Counted from the stretch's first letter, positions 27,464 through 36,845 are shown. The stretch is DNA of 64,000 bases from Chloroflexota bacterium (GCA_021323855.1 JAJPKE010000034.1:124001-188000); one strand, 5' to 3'. Made by a program: numbers and translations. The notes: generated by a model not told the origin, from the sequence alone.

Positions 27464-27952
27464 TTAGCCCAGGATGGCGGGCTGGCTCTCCTCGTCGCGC
27501 TCGTGCTGCGTGGCCGCTTCGCCTGCGCGAATGGTGAAGGTGAGCGGGAGGTCCGCCGCCAGCCGCCGGCTCGCCGCTGCCTCTTGCTTCTCGGCCCGGC
27601 GCCGGGCTGCCAGCATGCGTTCTGCGCGCACAATGCTCACGCCGGCCTCCGCCAGCACGGAGACCAGTCGCTCATGGTTGGCGCGCGCCGTGGTCTCGTC
27701 GTCGCTGCGAATCTCATAGAGCGGCTGGCGCATCATCACCAGATAGCCGCGCGTGACGGGGTAGGCGCCGGTGAGATACCCTTTGTGCCGCCCTTGCAAG
27801 AAAATCGTCGCCACGACGTAATCGCTGCCATCTGCCGTAATCAGGCGATGCCGCGCCAATTCGCCACGATAGGGAACACAGGTACGAACGCTGCCGTGGG
27901 CGGGCCGCACCGGCGGCTGGCCGTCTGCCGCCAGTTCATGCTTTGCCATCAT
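27464..27952 (-). CDS. Hypothetical protein
   Basis: 162 residues from ATG 27952 (AAAGG upstream; ATG 27949 is as good). No family recognised. Central region HRLITADGSDYVVATIFLQGRHKGYLTGAYP suggests a beta-rich fold, followed by helices with Arg/Glu/Ala repeats (RMLAARRRAEKQEAAASRRL). Charged C-terminal tail. No membrane segment or metal site. Neither neighbour is on the same transcript with certainty. Confidence 0.72.
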   Translation of the reverse strand: MMAKHELAADGQPPVRPAHGSVRTCVPYRGELARHRLITADGSDYVVATIFLQGRHKGYLTGAYPVTRGYLVMMRQPLYEIRSDDETTARANHERLVSVLAEAGVSIVRAERMLAARRRAEKQEAAASRRLAADLPLTFTIRAGEAATQHERDEESQPAILG

Positions 27953-28468
27953 CTTTGCCTTTCTTCGCTCCTCTGCGCCTGTTCGTGTCCAGTCGCCCGC
28001 CAGCAGAGCGCTACAGCAGGCAGACCAGCCACGTGAGATAAGCGGCCCACTAACCACGTCATTACAACTGACATTGCCGGGGAGACCCGCACCTGTTTCC
28101 CTCTACAGTACGTTTGCCTGAATCGAAAGACCTCTCTGCAAAGAGTGTGCCGAAGGCTGCTCATTGCAGACGCAAGCATAGCACGATGAGTGAACGAATG
28201 ATGTGAGAAAAGAAATGATAGAGAACGCGCCAGGAAAGACTACGAGAGACATCAGGCAAGCTGCATTGCCGGGGGAAACGGCATCGGGTCGCGCTTTTTG
28301 GGACAAGCCACTACCTCTTGCTTACAAGAGCGATTGACCGGCGCGCAGGGTCGCGTTGACAGGACCTTTGGCAAGCACAAGACGCATCACACGGTTGTAT
28401 CAACTTTCCACAGGTGTGCCCGTCTGGCCTCTTGCGTGTTATGATAGTTCTCGCGGGAGGAGCAAAGG
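27953..28468. other. 516-bp gene-free region
   Basis: No supported coding sequence. It contains the start region of the minus-strand 27464 gene and the promoter region of the ECF41 sigma factor gene. The pattern TATCAAC-N16-CGTC at about 28396 only weakly resembles the ECF41 promoter, so autoregulation is not shown. Confidence 0.5.
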
Positions 28469-29440
28469 ATGGATGGCAAATCGGTATCATCACTGCCTGG
28501 CGGCGAGGAAATGGACGCCTACGAGGGGTTGCGACCTCTGATGTTCTCGATTGCTTATCGCATGCTCGGTGACGTGGGCGACGCGGAGGATGTCGTGCAG
28601 GAGGCGTATCTGCGGCTGCATCGCACGCTGGCGCAGGGCGCGGCAATCGAGTCTCCCAAAGCGTTCCTGACGACGGTGACGACACGCCTGGCTATTGACG
28701 CCTGGCGAGCGGCGCGTGTCCGGCGCGAAACCTATGTTGGGGTCTGGCTGCCCGAACCGTTGCAGGCATCCACCGATGTTGGCCCTGCGGAACAGGTGGA
28801 ACTAAAAGATTCGCTGTCGCTGGCCTTCCTCGTTCTCCTTCAGACGCTTTCGCCGGTCGAGCGCGCCGTCTTTCTGCTGCGCGATATCTTCGACTATGAC
28901 TATGACCAGATTGCCGCGATTGTGCAGAAGAGTGAGGATAATTGCCGCCAAATCCTGGCGCGCGCCCGCAAACGCATAGATGCTGGCAAACTGCGGTTCG
29001 ATGCAGACCAGAGCGAGCAGCGACAACTCGCCGCCAGTTTCTTTGGCGCGGCGGACCGGGGTGATATGGCGGGCCTGGTCAACTTCCTTGCCAAAGACGC
29101 GGTCTTTTACGGCGATGGCGGCGGGAAGGCGCACGCCTACCGGCATCCGCTCGTGGGTGATAATCGTGTCGCGCTGGCCGTCAGGAGCATCTTCAAGACA
29201 GCGCACGATTTCAATATCACATTCCAATTTCTCTACATCAATGGGCAGCCGGGCGCACTCTCATTCGATGCCGAGGGCCGTGTGGTCAACATGCTGGTCC
29301 TCGACATTGCAGGCGGTGTCATTCAGGCGGTACGCTCCATCGTAAATCCCGATAAACTGACGCGCCTCGGCTATCCCGTCTCTGATATGGCCAGAATCAA
29401 AGCAACAAATAAACCAGAAGAGCCAACAGCAGGCGCCTGA
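28469..29440 (+). CDS. ECF41-type (SigJ-like) RNA polymerase sigma factor
   Basis: 323 residues from ATG 28469, GGAGG 8 nt upstream. Sigma-2 region: YEGLRPLMFSIAYRMLGDVGDAEDVVQEAYLRLHR. Sigma-4 region: TLSPVERAVFLLRDIFDYDYDQIAAIVQ. The C-terminal SnoaL-like extension carries the ECF41 signatures WLPEP (linker), DGGGK and NPDKL. In ECF41 factors this extension replaces the anti-sigma factor and controls activity. The neighbour is a COE-class epimerase, the diagnostic ECF41 association, with the group promoter in front of it. Confidence 0.95.
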   Translation: MDGKSVSSLPGGEEMDAYEGLRPLMFSIAYRMLGDVGDAEDVVQEAYLRLHRTLAQGAAIESPKAFLTTVTTRLAIDAWRAARVRRETYVGVWLPEPLQASTDVGPAEQVELKDSLSLAFLVLLQTLSPVERAVFLLRDIFDYDYDQIAAIVQKSEDNCRQILARARKRIDAGKLRFDADQSEQRQLAASFFGAADRGDMAGLVNFLAKDAVFYGDGGGKAHAYRHPLVGDNRVALAVRSIFKTAHDFNITFQFLYINGQPGALSFDAEGRVVNMLVLDIAGGVIQAVRSIVNPDKLTRLGYPVSDMARIKATNKPEEPTAGA

Positions 29441-29491
29441 TTCCGCAATTCATGGATGTTTTCACGGATATGCAAGATTTCACCTCGATAT

Positions 29492-29518
29492 TGTCACAAG
29501 ATTGATGGTGGCTCCGTC
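29492..29518 (+). promoter_or_regulatory. ECF41-type promoter of the epimerase gene
   Basis: TGTCACA at 29492-29498, then 16 bp, then CGTC at 29515-29518. This is the -35/-10 pair described for ECF41 sigma factors, as I recall it. It lies 50 bp after the sigma factor stop and gives a 5' leader of about 80 nt. Confidence 0.85.
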
Positions 29519-29606
29519 TACCAGTGCGCACAACAGCAATGCACATTGCGCTCATGCACAGATTGCATACATTGCACAAACACTGGCACACAAAAGGAGC
29601 AACATC

Positions 29607-30545
29607 ATGAAGGTATTCGTTGCAGGCGCCAATGGCGCAGTTGGCAAGGCACTCGTACCGCAGCTCATCGCAGCAGGCTATGAGGTCGTCGCGATGACCC
29701 GTTCGCCGCAGCAGGTGGAGCGATTGCGAACTGCTGGCGCAGAGCCGGTGGTTGCCGACGCACTGGACCGCGCCACCGTGATGCGGGCGGTGAAGCAGGC
29801 CCAGCCGGAGGTTATCATTCATCAACTGACGGCGCTGACGGGCGTCAAAGACTACAAACGGTTTGATGACGAGTTTGCCATGACCAACCGCCTGCGCACC
29901 GAAGGCACCGACTATTTGCTGGCGGCGGCCAGGGAAGTGGGCGCGCGGCGCTTCATTGCGCAGAGCTATGGCAACTGGAACTATGCGCGCACGGGAACCG
30001 CCCCGAAAACGGAGAATGATCCGTTGGACCCAAACCCGCCGCGCAATCAAATGAAAACCCTAGAAGCCATCCGCTATCTCGAAAACGCGGTGACGCATGC
30101 TGAGGGCATCGAAGGGATTGCGCTCCGCTATGGCAACCTCTACGGCCCTGGAACTGGAATCGCCAAAGACGGCGATATCGTCGCCTCGATACGCAAGCGC
30201 ATGCTCCCCATCGCCGGCAGCGGCGCGGGCGTCTGGTCGTTCATCCATGTGGAAGACGCCGCCTCGGCAGCGGTCGCGGCGATCCAACACGGCGCGACCG
30301 GCATCTACAACATTGCCGACGATGAACCCGCTCCCGTTCGCGTGTGGCTCCCTGTGCTGGCGCAGGCGGTCGGCGCGAAGCCGCCGCTGCATCTCCCCGT
30401 CTGGCTCGTCCGCCCGATGATCGGTGAGGTTGGCGTCTCCATGATGACGCAGATTCGCGGCGCATCGAACGCCAAAGCCAGGCGCGAACTCGGCTGGACT
30501 CCTGCGCACGAGACGTGGCGCGAAGGCTTCAAAACCGCCCTTTGA
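29607..30545 (+). CDS. NAD(P)-dependent epimerase/dehydratase (COE member of ECF41 pair)
   Basis: 312 residues from ATG 29607, AAAGGAG upstream. Extended short-chain dehydrogenase: MKVFVAGANGAVGKALVPQL (GxxGxxG), AEPVVADALD, QLTALTG. At the active site, where YxxxK is expected, the chain reads FIAQSYGNWNYARTG, then later NQMKTLEAIRYLE, so the classical Tyr/Lys pair is not obvious. ECF41 targets are carboxymuconolactone decarboxylases, oxidoreductases or epimerases; this is the third kind. Substrate unknown. Confidence 0.92.
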   Translation: MKVFVAGANGAVGKALVPQLIAAGYEVVAMTRSPQQVERLRTAGAEPVVADALDRATVMRAVKQAQPEVIIHQLTALTGVKDYKRFDDEFAMTNRLRTEGTDYLLAAAREVGARRFIAQSYGNWNYARTGTAPKTENDPLDPNPPRNQMKTLEAIRYLENAVTHAEGIEGIALRYGNLYGPGTGIAKDGDIVASIRKRMLPIAGSGAGVWSFIHVEDAASAAVAAIQHGATGIYNIADDEPAPVRVWLPVLAQAVGAKPPLHLPVWLVRPMIGEVGVSMMTQIRGASNAKARRELGWTPAHETWREGFKTAL

Positions 30546-30727
30546 GAGCGGTGGCTAATATCAAGCGGGAGACACGGCAAATGGCGGGGGTTCCAGCTCT
30601 CGCCATCGCTACTGCCATCTTGTTACAGCGCGGGCGGACGCATATAATGCTCGTTGAGAGCGTTGTATGCTCCAAAGTGCGTAGCATCACCGATGCGACG
30701 ATTGTAACAGGTGCGATAGGTGACGCC

Positions 30728-31489
30728 GTGGACCAGAGAACCAACACACCGGGGACGCCCAACAAACCGGACAGGCCAGGCGAAGAGAGCAAGCTCAAGC
30801 TGCTGGTGATTGACGACGAGCAAAGCATCGTGGATTTCATCCGTCTCGGCATGCGCTATGAGGGGTTTCGCGTCGAGGATGCGGGCGATGGCGTCGCTGG
30901 CTTTGATCTGGCGCAGAAGCTCCGCCCTGATCTGGTCATCCTCGATGTGATGCTCCCTGGCATGGACGGCCTGGAAGTCTGCCGGCGGCTGCGCGAGAAC
31001 GAGGCGACGGCGGATATCCCGATTCTCATGCTTACCGCCAAAGATGAGGTGCGCGACCGCGTGACGGGACTGGAGAGCGGCGCAGATGATTACCTCACCA
31101 AGCCCTTCAGCTTCGAGGAGTTGCTGGCGCGGGTGCGGGCGCTGCTACGCCGCCAGCAACGCATCGTCGCGGCGGGCGGTCCGGGTGGGCGCGTGCTGAA
31201 GGTGGCAGACCTGACGCTCGACGAGTCTGCTCGCGAGGTCCGGCGCGGCGACCGGCTCATTGAGTTCACCGCCACCGAGTATAATCTACTGCACCTCTTC
31301 ATGACCCATCCGCGTCAGGTATTGGACCGGCAAACCATCCTCAACCGGGTCTGGGGCTACGATTTCATGGGCGAAACCAACATCATCGAGGTCTACGTCC
31401 GCTATCTGCGCGAGAAGATCGAGGACGAACCGAGCAATCCCCGGCTGATCCAGACCGTGCGTGGCGTCGGCTATGTCTTGAAGGGCTGA
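30728..31489 (+). CDS. OmpR/PhoB-family response regulator
   Basis: 253 residues from GTG 30728 (AGGTG upstream); the frame is open further but the earlier ATG at 30647 has no RBS. Receiver domain with acidic pair in VIDDEQ, phospho-Asp73 in ILDVMLPGMDG, Thr in MLTAKD and Lys in LTKPF. C-terminal winged helix: VRRGDRLIEFTATEYNLL, RQVLDRQTILNRVWGYDF and IEVYVRYLREKIED. Seven bp before the histidine kinase gene, so this is the cognate pair. Confidence 0.94.
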   Translation: MDQRTNTPGTPNKPDRPGEESKLKLLVIDDEQSIVDFIRLGMRYEGFRVEDAGDGVAGFDLAQKLRPDLVILDVMLPGMDGLEVCRRLRENEATADIPILMLTAKDEVRDRVTGLESGADDYLTKPFSFEELLARVRALLRRQQRIVAAGGPGGRVLKVADLTLDESAREVRRGDRLIEFTATEYNLLHLFMTHPRQVLDRQTILNRVWGYDFMGETNIIEVYVRYLREKIEDEPSNPRLIQTVRGVGYVLKG

Positions 31490-31495
31490 TACTTT

Positions 31496-33412
31496 ATGGC
31501 AGCGCGCCCGCCCTCCGGACCATCAAACACCAACACAAATACCACTACGCCGAACACCTCGAATGGGCGAGGATTGCAGCCGCTGGCTAATGGTTCCCGG
31601 CAACCGCAGCCGTATGATCCCGCCATCGAACAAGACCTGCCAACGGTGATCGTGCGGCATCCACAGCGGCAACGCGGGCGTCAATCCGGAGGCTGGTTTC
31701 GCTGGGCGCGCACGCTGCGCTGGCGGCTGGCGCTCTCATATATCGGCACGCTGGCGCTGCTGTTACTGATTCTTGGTATCGTCCTCGATATCATCGTTGG
31801 CTCGGCGTTGCTTCAGGAAGAACGCGCGCGCTTCAGCGATGAGGTAGTCGCCAGCATTACCGTCAATCAGCATTTCTTCGATAGGGAGGTCAATGGCACC
31901 GGCAAAACCTGCGCCGGAGCCATCAGTTATCAGCAGGCGTTCCAGGAGTCCATTGCGCAGCCGCTCAGCAGTTCGCATCCGGCCATTCGCTCGGTCTATC
32001 TGCTGGACCGCAATGGCTTCGTACAGGCGCCGGAGAGCGCCACAGCGCCGGTGGGTGAACAGCCGCCATACTTTACCCGGGCCAACCTCGAAAGCATCCG
32101 CGCGAAGGTCGCCACTGCGCCAAAGCCGGGCACCACCACCGGCTATATCACCAGCGAGTATTACGAGACGCAGGATAGCAACGGCCAACGGCTGGGCGTT
32201 ATGCTGGTTGCCATTCGCTACTACACCTCTTCGCCCTGCGCGGTCATCACTGTTCCTGGCGTGCATGCGAGCCGGGTGGACCTGGGCATTGTGCAGGTGG
32301 TCACCGATTATGCGCGGCTGCGTGGTGAGATGGCGGTGGTGCATCTCGTGCTGATTGCCACGCTGTTTGGCGCGCTGCTCCTCGGCGTCCTGGTTGGCGG
32401 CCCGCTGATTGTGCGGTCGCTGCGCCCGCTGACGCGCATGACGGAGACGGCGCGGCGCATCGCGTCGGGCGACCTGACGCAGCGGGTGCGCCTGCCACAT
32501 GGAGGCGATGAAATCGGCCAGCTTGCCGATACCTTCGATGAGATGATTTCGCGCATCGAACGCGCCTTTGCGGCTCAGCATGCCTCAGAAGACCGTATGC
32601 GCCAGTTCATTGCGGACGCCAGCCATGAGCTACGCACGCCGCTGACCTCGATTCGCGGCTATACCGATGTGCTGCTGCGTGGCGCGAAGGACGACCCGGA
32701 GACGGCGGAGCAGGTCTTGCGGGCGACGCAGCGCGAGGCCGAACGCATGACACGCCTGGTCAACGATCTGCTGACGCTGGCGAGGCTCGACGCCGGGCGT
32801 CCGCTGGAGCTACAATCGCTCGATCTGCTGGCGCTGGTGGGCGAGGCGGTAGATCAGGCGCGCATCCTGGCCGGCGAACGCGAGGTGACGATGCGCAGCG
32901 ACGGCGGCGGACGGCTGATGGTGCTGGCGGACCCGGACCGCATGAAGCAGGTGTTGTTGATTCTGCTGGACAACGCGCTGAAATATGGCCGCCAGGATGC
33001 CTCCGGTTGGGTGCGGGTGCAGGTGGGGCGGACGCAGCGCGGCGCGTTCGTCAGCATCAGCGACAACGGCATCGGCATTGCCCCCGCCGACCTGCCGCAT
33101 GTGTTCGACCGCTTCTATCGCGCGCAACGTGGCGACATCCAGCGACGCATCGCCTCGCAGCACGTTTCCGCCTCCGGCCCCAACAACAGGTCCGTTGCGC
33201 GGCTGGACGACCAACAAAACGATCAGCAGCAGAACCAGCGCCCACCCAAGCGCGAAGGCTCCGGTCTGGGACTCTCCATCGCGCAGGCCATCGTGCGGGC
33301 GCATGGCGGCGCGCTCACCGTCGAAAGCACGCTCGGCGCGGGCACGACGTTTACTATCCAGTTGCCGTTGCCTGAACAGGCGCCGCCATCGCTCACGCCA
33401 CACATGCCATAG
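31496..33412 (+). CDS. Membrane sensor histidine kinase with Gln/Asn insert in the ATP lid
   Basis: 638 residues from ATG 31496. Disordered N-terminus (1-65), TM1 about 78-103, extracellular sensor of about 175 residues with two Cys (CAG, PCAV), TM2 about 281-305, HAMP to 357, HisKA with His377 in ASHELRTPLTS, and HATPase to 630. N-box ILLDNALKYG, DNGIGI and GSGLGLSIA are intact. Between DRFYRAQRG and GSGLGLS lies an extra stretch of about 45 residues rich in Gln/Asn (DQQNDQQQNQ), unusual for the ATP lid. Cognate to the preceding regulator; signal unknown. Confidence 0.95.
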   Translation: MAARPPSGPSNTNTNTTTPNTSNGRGLQPLANGSRQPQPYDPAIEQDLPTVIVRHPQRQRGRQSGGWFRWARTLRWRLALSYIGTLALLLLILGIVLDIIVGSALLQEERARFSDEVVASITVNQHFFDREVNGTGKTCAGAISYQQAFQESIAQPLSSSHPAIRSVYLLDRNGFVQAPESATAPVGEQPPYFTRANLESIRAKVATAPKPGTTTGYITSEYYETQDSNGQRLGVMLVAIRYYTSSPCAVITVPGVHASRVDLGIVQVVTDYARLRGEMAVVHLVLIATLFGALLLGVLVGGPLIVRSLRPLTRMTETARRIASGDLTQRVRLPHGGDEIGQLADTFDEMISRIERAFAAQHASEDRMRQFIADASHELRTPLTSIRGYTDVLLRGAKDDPETAEQVLRATQREAERMTRLVNDLLTLARLDAGRPLELQSLDLLALVGEAVDQARILAGEREVTMRSDGGGRLMVLADPDRMKQVLLILLDNALKYGRQDASGWVRVQVGRTQRGAFVSISDNGIGIAPADLPHVFDRFYRAQRGDIQRRIASQHVSASGPNNRSVARLDDQQNDQQQNQRPPKREGSGLGLSIAQAIVRAHGGALTVESTLGAGTTFTIQLPLPEQAPPSLTPHMP

Positions 33413-33558
33413 CGATTCCATCATCTCCATACGGAAGCATTTCTCTGTATTGACAACCATAGAGCGTGACGAGTACACTCGCTGGCAGGTCCATCTACTT
33501 TTCTCTACTTTTCCCTGCTCTTTGCCACTCCTTCCTGGTTTTGAAAGGGACACGAGCG

Positions 33559-34092
33559 ATGCGTCGCGTTACACATCACGCCGTTTTTTGGCTTGTCTTG
33601 GGCATACTGCTGCTTGGACTCATAGGGTGCGGAGCGGCAACCACCAATCTTCAGGCGAATCCAACGCGACCAGTTCTCCCTACTAACACACCGGTTGACA
33701 ATACTCCTATTGCCAACACAGCAGTTGCCCTCTCAGTGCAGCTTGGGACGGCGATCAGTGGAGCGGGGCAGAGCGTTTCGATAGTCAATCCCAGGACGAG
33801 TTTTTCCGCAACCGACACCTTTGCGTTTGTGATTCATCTGCGAGCGCCGATCAATGCGTCACAGATAGCTGTTCTCGTCTTTGATCCGCTTGGCAATGTG
33901 GCGTATAACACGATGGTGAATACGCAGCCAACCGATATGGTGTTGGCTGCCACCACTCCCCCACTCGGTCAGACGCTTGATCCACTTGGGCCGCATCCAG
34001 CTCCCGCCGGAATCTATCAACTTGCCGTATTTCCCAGCACCAACGCGACATTGAATTATGCGAACAATGTTACCTTCACCTACAACGGCTAG
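33559..34092 (+). CDS. Secreted lipoprotein, unknown function
   Basis: 177 residues from ATG 33559 with GAAAGGG upstream. Signal peptide VFWLVLGILLLGLIGC ends in a lipobox (LIGC). The mature part is a Thr/Asn/Pro-rich linker followed by a beta-sandwich-like domain: FAFVIHLRAPINASQIAVLVFDPLGNVAYN, and APAGIYQLAVFPS near the end. It follows the two-component genes by 146 bp on the same strand and could be under their control. No enzyme motif. Confidence 0.82.
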   Translation: MRRVTHHAVFWLVLGILLLGLIGCGAATTNLQANPTRPVLPTNTPVDNTPIANTAVALSVQLGTAISGAGQSVSIVNPRTSFSATDTFAFVIHLRAPINASQIAVLVFDPLGNVAYNTMVNTQPTDMVLAATTPPLGQTLDPLGPHPAPAGIYQLAVFPSTNATLNYANNVTFTYNG

Positions 34093-34254
34093 GCCACTTT
34101 CCGATAGGTCTGCCGCCATTTCGCGAACCTGGTACTATTGGTTGATGCAAATCTAACTCCATACCGGCGCTCCGCCCTGCTCGCCCTAAGGAGCCAATGC
34201 TAGAGCGTTACTGCTCATGAAATACCTCGTTTCACTTTGGTAAGCGCGGCACAC

Positions 34255-34298
34255 TGTGAAGCAGTTCACAGGCGAAACCTGCCGTCTTGTATTATACT
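34255..34298 (+). promoter_or_regulatory. CRP-type binding site and promoter of the MATE gene
   Basis: TGTGA-N6-TCACA at 34255-34270 is the full CRP/FNR-family consensus. TATACT at 34293-34298 is a good -10 with no good -35. A start site 6-7 nt past it puts the site centre at about -41.5, the position of class II activator sites. The window's cyclase-domain protein is a possible partner, but this is inference. Confidence 0.6.
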
Positions 34299-34351
34299 GT
34301 GAGATATTGATCTAACATCACACCCGTCCTTTTCCTGGAGTGTTTCTCGTC

Positions 34352-36127
34352 ATGCGTCTGCCTAGAGTGAGCCTGCCGCTTGCCCTCACCAGCGCCATCC
34401 ATTCGCCCGAAGAACGCCGGGTGAGGCGCAGCAAAGCAGTGGCGGCCTCAACATCGAACTCATTGTCAGCGTCGTCATCTGCGTCGCTATCATCGTTATC
34501 ATCGTCATCGTCACGTCATCGTTCTCTCAGCAGCCGTGGCGCTACCCGCCAGCAGCGCAGGCGCGGTGCGAACCGGCATCACACGCCGTGGCATCGCTTC
34601 GGCACCTTCAGGAGTGCTGCCGCCAGCGTGGCGACAGGCCGTATCTGGCGTGGTGGCGCGCAGCCCATCGCTGACGCTGCGGAGACTGAGATCACCACCG
34701 CGCCGGATGTTGTCGTTGCCTCAACTGCCAGCACTACGAATCTGCCAGCCAGCGCCGCGATCAGCGACCGCGAGCTACGCGGCAGGGTCTGGGCGCTGGC
34801 GCTGCCAGCGATTGGCGAGCAATTGCTGGCGCTGGGCGTCGGAGCATCAGATACGTTCCTCTCCGGCCATCTCTCGTCGTATGCTACCGCGCATCTCGGC
34901 TATGGTCAGGCAGATGCGGTGTCCGCCGTCGGTGTCGCCAGCACCGCCGTCTGGGTCGTGCTGACTTCGTTCTTCGCCATCAACATCGGCGTGACGGCGC
35001 TGGTGGCGCGGGCCATCGGCGCGAAAGATCGCTCGCTGGCGGCGCGCGCCGCAGGTCAGGGCGTGCTGCTCGGCCTCACCGCTGGGCTGGCGCTGATGCT
35101 GGCGGCGGTGCCGATGGCCTCGCTTATCACACATGTGCTGGGCGTCAGCGGGCGCGTGGTGGACCTCGCCGCCGTCTACATCCGTGTCTTCAGCCTGGCG
35201 CTGCCAGCGACCGGCGCTGCCTCTGCGATGACGGCGGCGATGCGTGGCGCGGGCGATGCGCGGCGTCCGCTGCTGGTGATGCTGGTGGTCAACGGACTCA
35301 ACATTGCCGGTTCGTGGGTGCTTATGAACGGCCTGCCATCTCTCGGCATCCAGCCCATCGGCGTGATCGGCTCCGCCTGTGGCGCGGGCGCTGGCTGGCT
35401 CTGTGGCGCGTTGCTGGCGTTCACGCTGCTGCGCCGCCGCCATCCACGCGCGCCGCAACTCGTGCGCGCCTCGCTCCGCCCAAACTTTGGCCTGGCGAAA
35501 CGCATCCTGCGCGTCGGACTGCCCTCGGCGGCGGAATTGACCGTCTTCCAGATGGGCATTCTCAGCTTCCTGCGGCTGGTGGTGCCATTGGGCGCGGATA
35601 TCTACGCCGCCAATACCGCCATCAATACGGTTGAGAGCATCGGCACGCTGCCCGGCTTCGGCTTTTCCGTCGCCGCGACGACGCTGGTGGGGCAGGCGCT
35701 TGGTTCGGCTGACCCCGCGCTCGCCGTGCGGATCGTCTGGGCTGCTATGCGCCCCTGTGTGATTGTCATGGGCGTGATCGGCGGGTTGGCACTGCTGGTG
35801 CCGCATCTGCTGCTGGGCCTGTTCGTGGCGGACCCAACGGTGCTGGCGGTGGGCGACATTCCGATGCGCTTCTCGGCCATCACACTGCCAGCCTGTGCGG
35901 TCTCGTTCGTCTTCATCGGCGCATTGCGCGGCGCGGGCGATACGAAATTTCCGGTGGTGGTGCGCGCCACCGGCACGTGGCTGGTGCGCGTGCCGGTGGC
36001 GTTCCTGCTGATTCCGCTGCTGGGTCTGCCCGGTGGCAGGCTGGCGATGAGCCTGGACTACTGCACGCAGGCGGCGATCACCTACTGGCGTTTCCGCAGC
36101 GAGCGCTGGCGCCGCGCGAAGGTGTAG
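34352..36127 (+). CDS. MATE family multidrug/sodium-driven efflux protein
   Basis: 591 residues from ATG 34352; a GTG at 34340 is possible. Twelve hydrophobic helices fill residues 145-585: WALALPAIGEQLLALGVGASDTFLSG at the start, repeated after residue 365 in LPSAAELTVFQMGILSFLRLV, the two pseudo-symmetric MATE halves, and ALRGAGDTKFPVVVRATGTWLVRVPVA. The first 140 residues are a Ser/Arg-rich tail of SSSASLSSLSSSSS type, unlike typical MATE proteins and encoded by trinucleotide-rich DNA. It may be disordered cytoplasmic extension or a wrong start. A CRP-type site lies upstream. Confidence 0.9.
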   Translation: MRLPRVSLPLALTSAIHSPEERRVRRSKAVAASTSNSLSASSSASLSSLSSSSSRHRSLSSRGATRQQRRRGANRHHTPWHRFGTFRSAAASVATGRIWRGGAQPIADAAETEITTAPDVVVASTASTTNLPASAAISDRELRGRVWALALPAIGEQLLALGVGASDTFLSGHLSSYATAHLGYGQADAVSAVGVASTAVWVVLTSFFAINIGVTALVARAIGAKDRSLAARAAGQGVLLGLTAGLALMLAAVPMASLITHVLGVSGRVVDLAAVYIRVFSLALPATGAASAMTAAMRGAGDARRPLLVMLVVNGLNIAGSWVLMNGLPSLGIQPIGVIGSACGAGAGWLCGALLAFTLLRRRHPRAPQLVRASLRPNFGLAKRILRVGLPSAAELTVFQMGILSFLRLVVPLGADIYAANTAINTVESIGTLPGFGFSVAATTLVGQALGSADPALAVRIVWAAMRPCVIVMGVIGGLALLVPHLLLGLFVADPTVLAVGDIPMRFSAITLPACAVSFVFIGALRGAGDTKFPVVVRATGTWLVRVPVAFLLIPLLGLPGGRLAMSLDYCTQAAITYWRFRSERWRRAKV

Positions 36128-36144
36128 GTATAGGCGACCAACAA

Positions 36145-36684
36145 TCAAAACGTGACGGCCTCGGTGGCGACGACGGTGATCGAGTGATCGGGATGCGTGA
36201 GCCGGGCCAGCACATGATTGTGGTAGGCGATGATCTCGTCTGCCGTCAGGTTGTGGCCGTTGCCGGTGTCGTGCGCGTCGCTCACCAGCGTTACATCGTA
36301 GCCGTGGCTCAGCGCCGAACGGCAGGTGGTATCCACGCAATATTCGCTCTGCGCGCCCGCCACCACGAGCCGCCGCACGCCCAGCTTCTCCAATTCGTCC
36401 TGGAGCGAGGTGCGATAAAACGAGTCTGAGGCGCGTTTGCGGATGACCAGCTCACCTTCATGCGGTGCAATCGCCGGGTGAATCGGCCAGCCCGGCGTTC
36501 CCGGCTCCAACGGATGCCCTGCCGGCCAGCCGTCGTGCTGAATGTAGATCACCGGCGTGCCGCTGGCGCGGGCGCGAGCCAGCAGACTGTTGATATTGTC
36601 GAGAATCGCTTTGCAGTCGGGGTCGGCTTCATCGAGCATGCCGGCCTGAATGTCAATGATGAGCAACGCCGTATCGCTTGCCAT
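36145..36684 (-). CDS. Isochorismatase-family cysteine hydrolase
   Basis: 179 residues from ATG 36684 (GAGAAGG upstream). Catalytic triad Asp11 (LLIIDIQAGM), Lys83 (VIRKRASDSF) and Cys116 (SEYCVDTT) is complete, with VAGAQSEYC matching the family's second motif. Members hydrolyse isochorismate, nicotinamide, N-carbamoyl amides or related compounds; the exact substrate is not readable. Convergent with the MATE gene, with 17 bp between their stops. Confidence 0.92.
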   Translation of the reverse strand: MASDTALLIIDIQAGMLDEADPDCKAILDNINSLLARARASGTPVIYIQHDGWPAGHPLEPGTPGWPIHPAIAPHEGELVIRKRASDSFYRTSLQDELEKLGVRRLVVAGAQSEYCVDTTCRSALSHGYDVTLVSDAHDTGNGHNLTADEIIAYHNHVLARLTHPDHSITVVATEAVTF

Positions 36685-36845
36685 GTGAATACCTTCTCCC
36701 GCTAGCTACGTTACGTGAGCCAGTTACCATCTCTCCCATGCTCCTGAAGAATGGGTGATCGTCACCTGCTGTCTCATCTCATTCCCTTGTAGTGTACGCG
36801 CAAATCGGGACATAATTGTTCCTGATTTCAGATGAATTGCATTCG

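Noticed and set aside
28390..28425. Possible ECF41 promoter before the sigma gene itself
   Set aside because: TATCAAC matches TGTCACA at only about 4 of 7 positions, so autoregulation is not supported.
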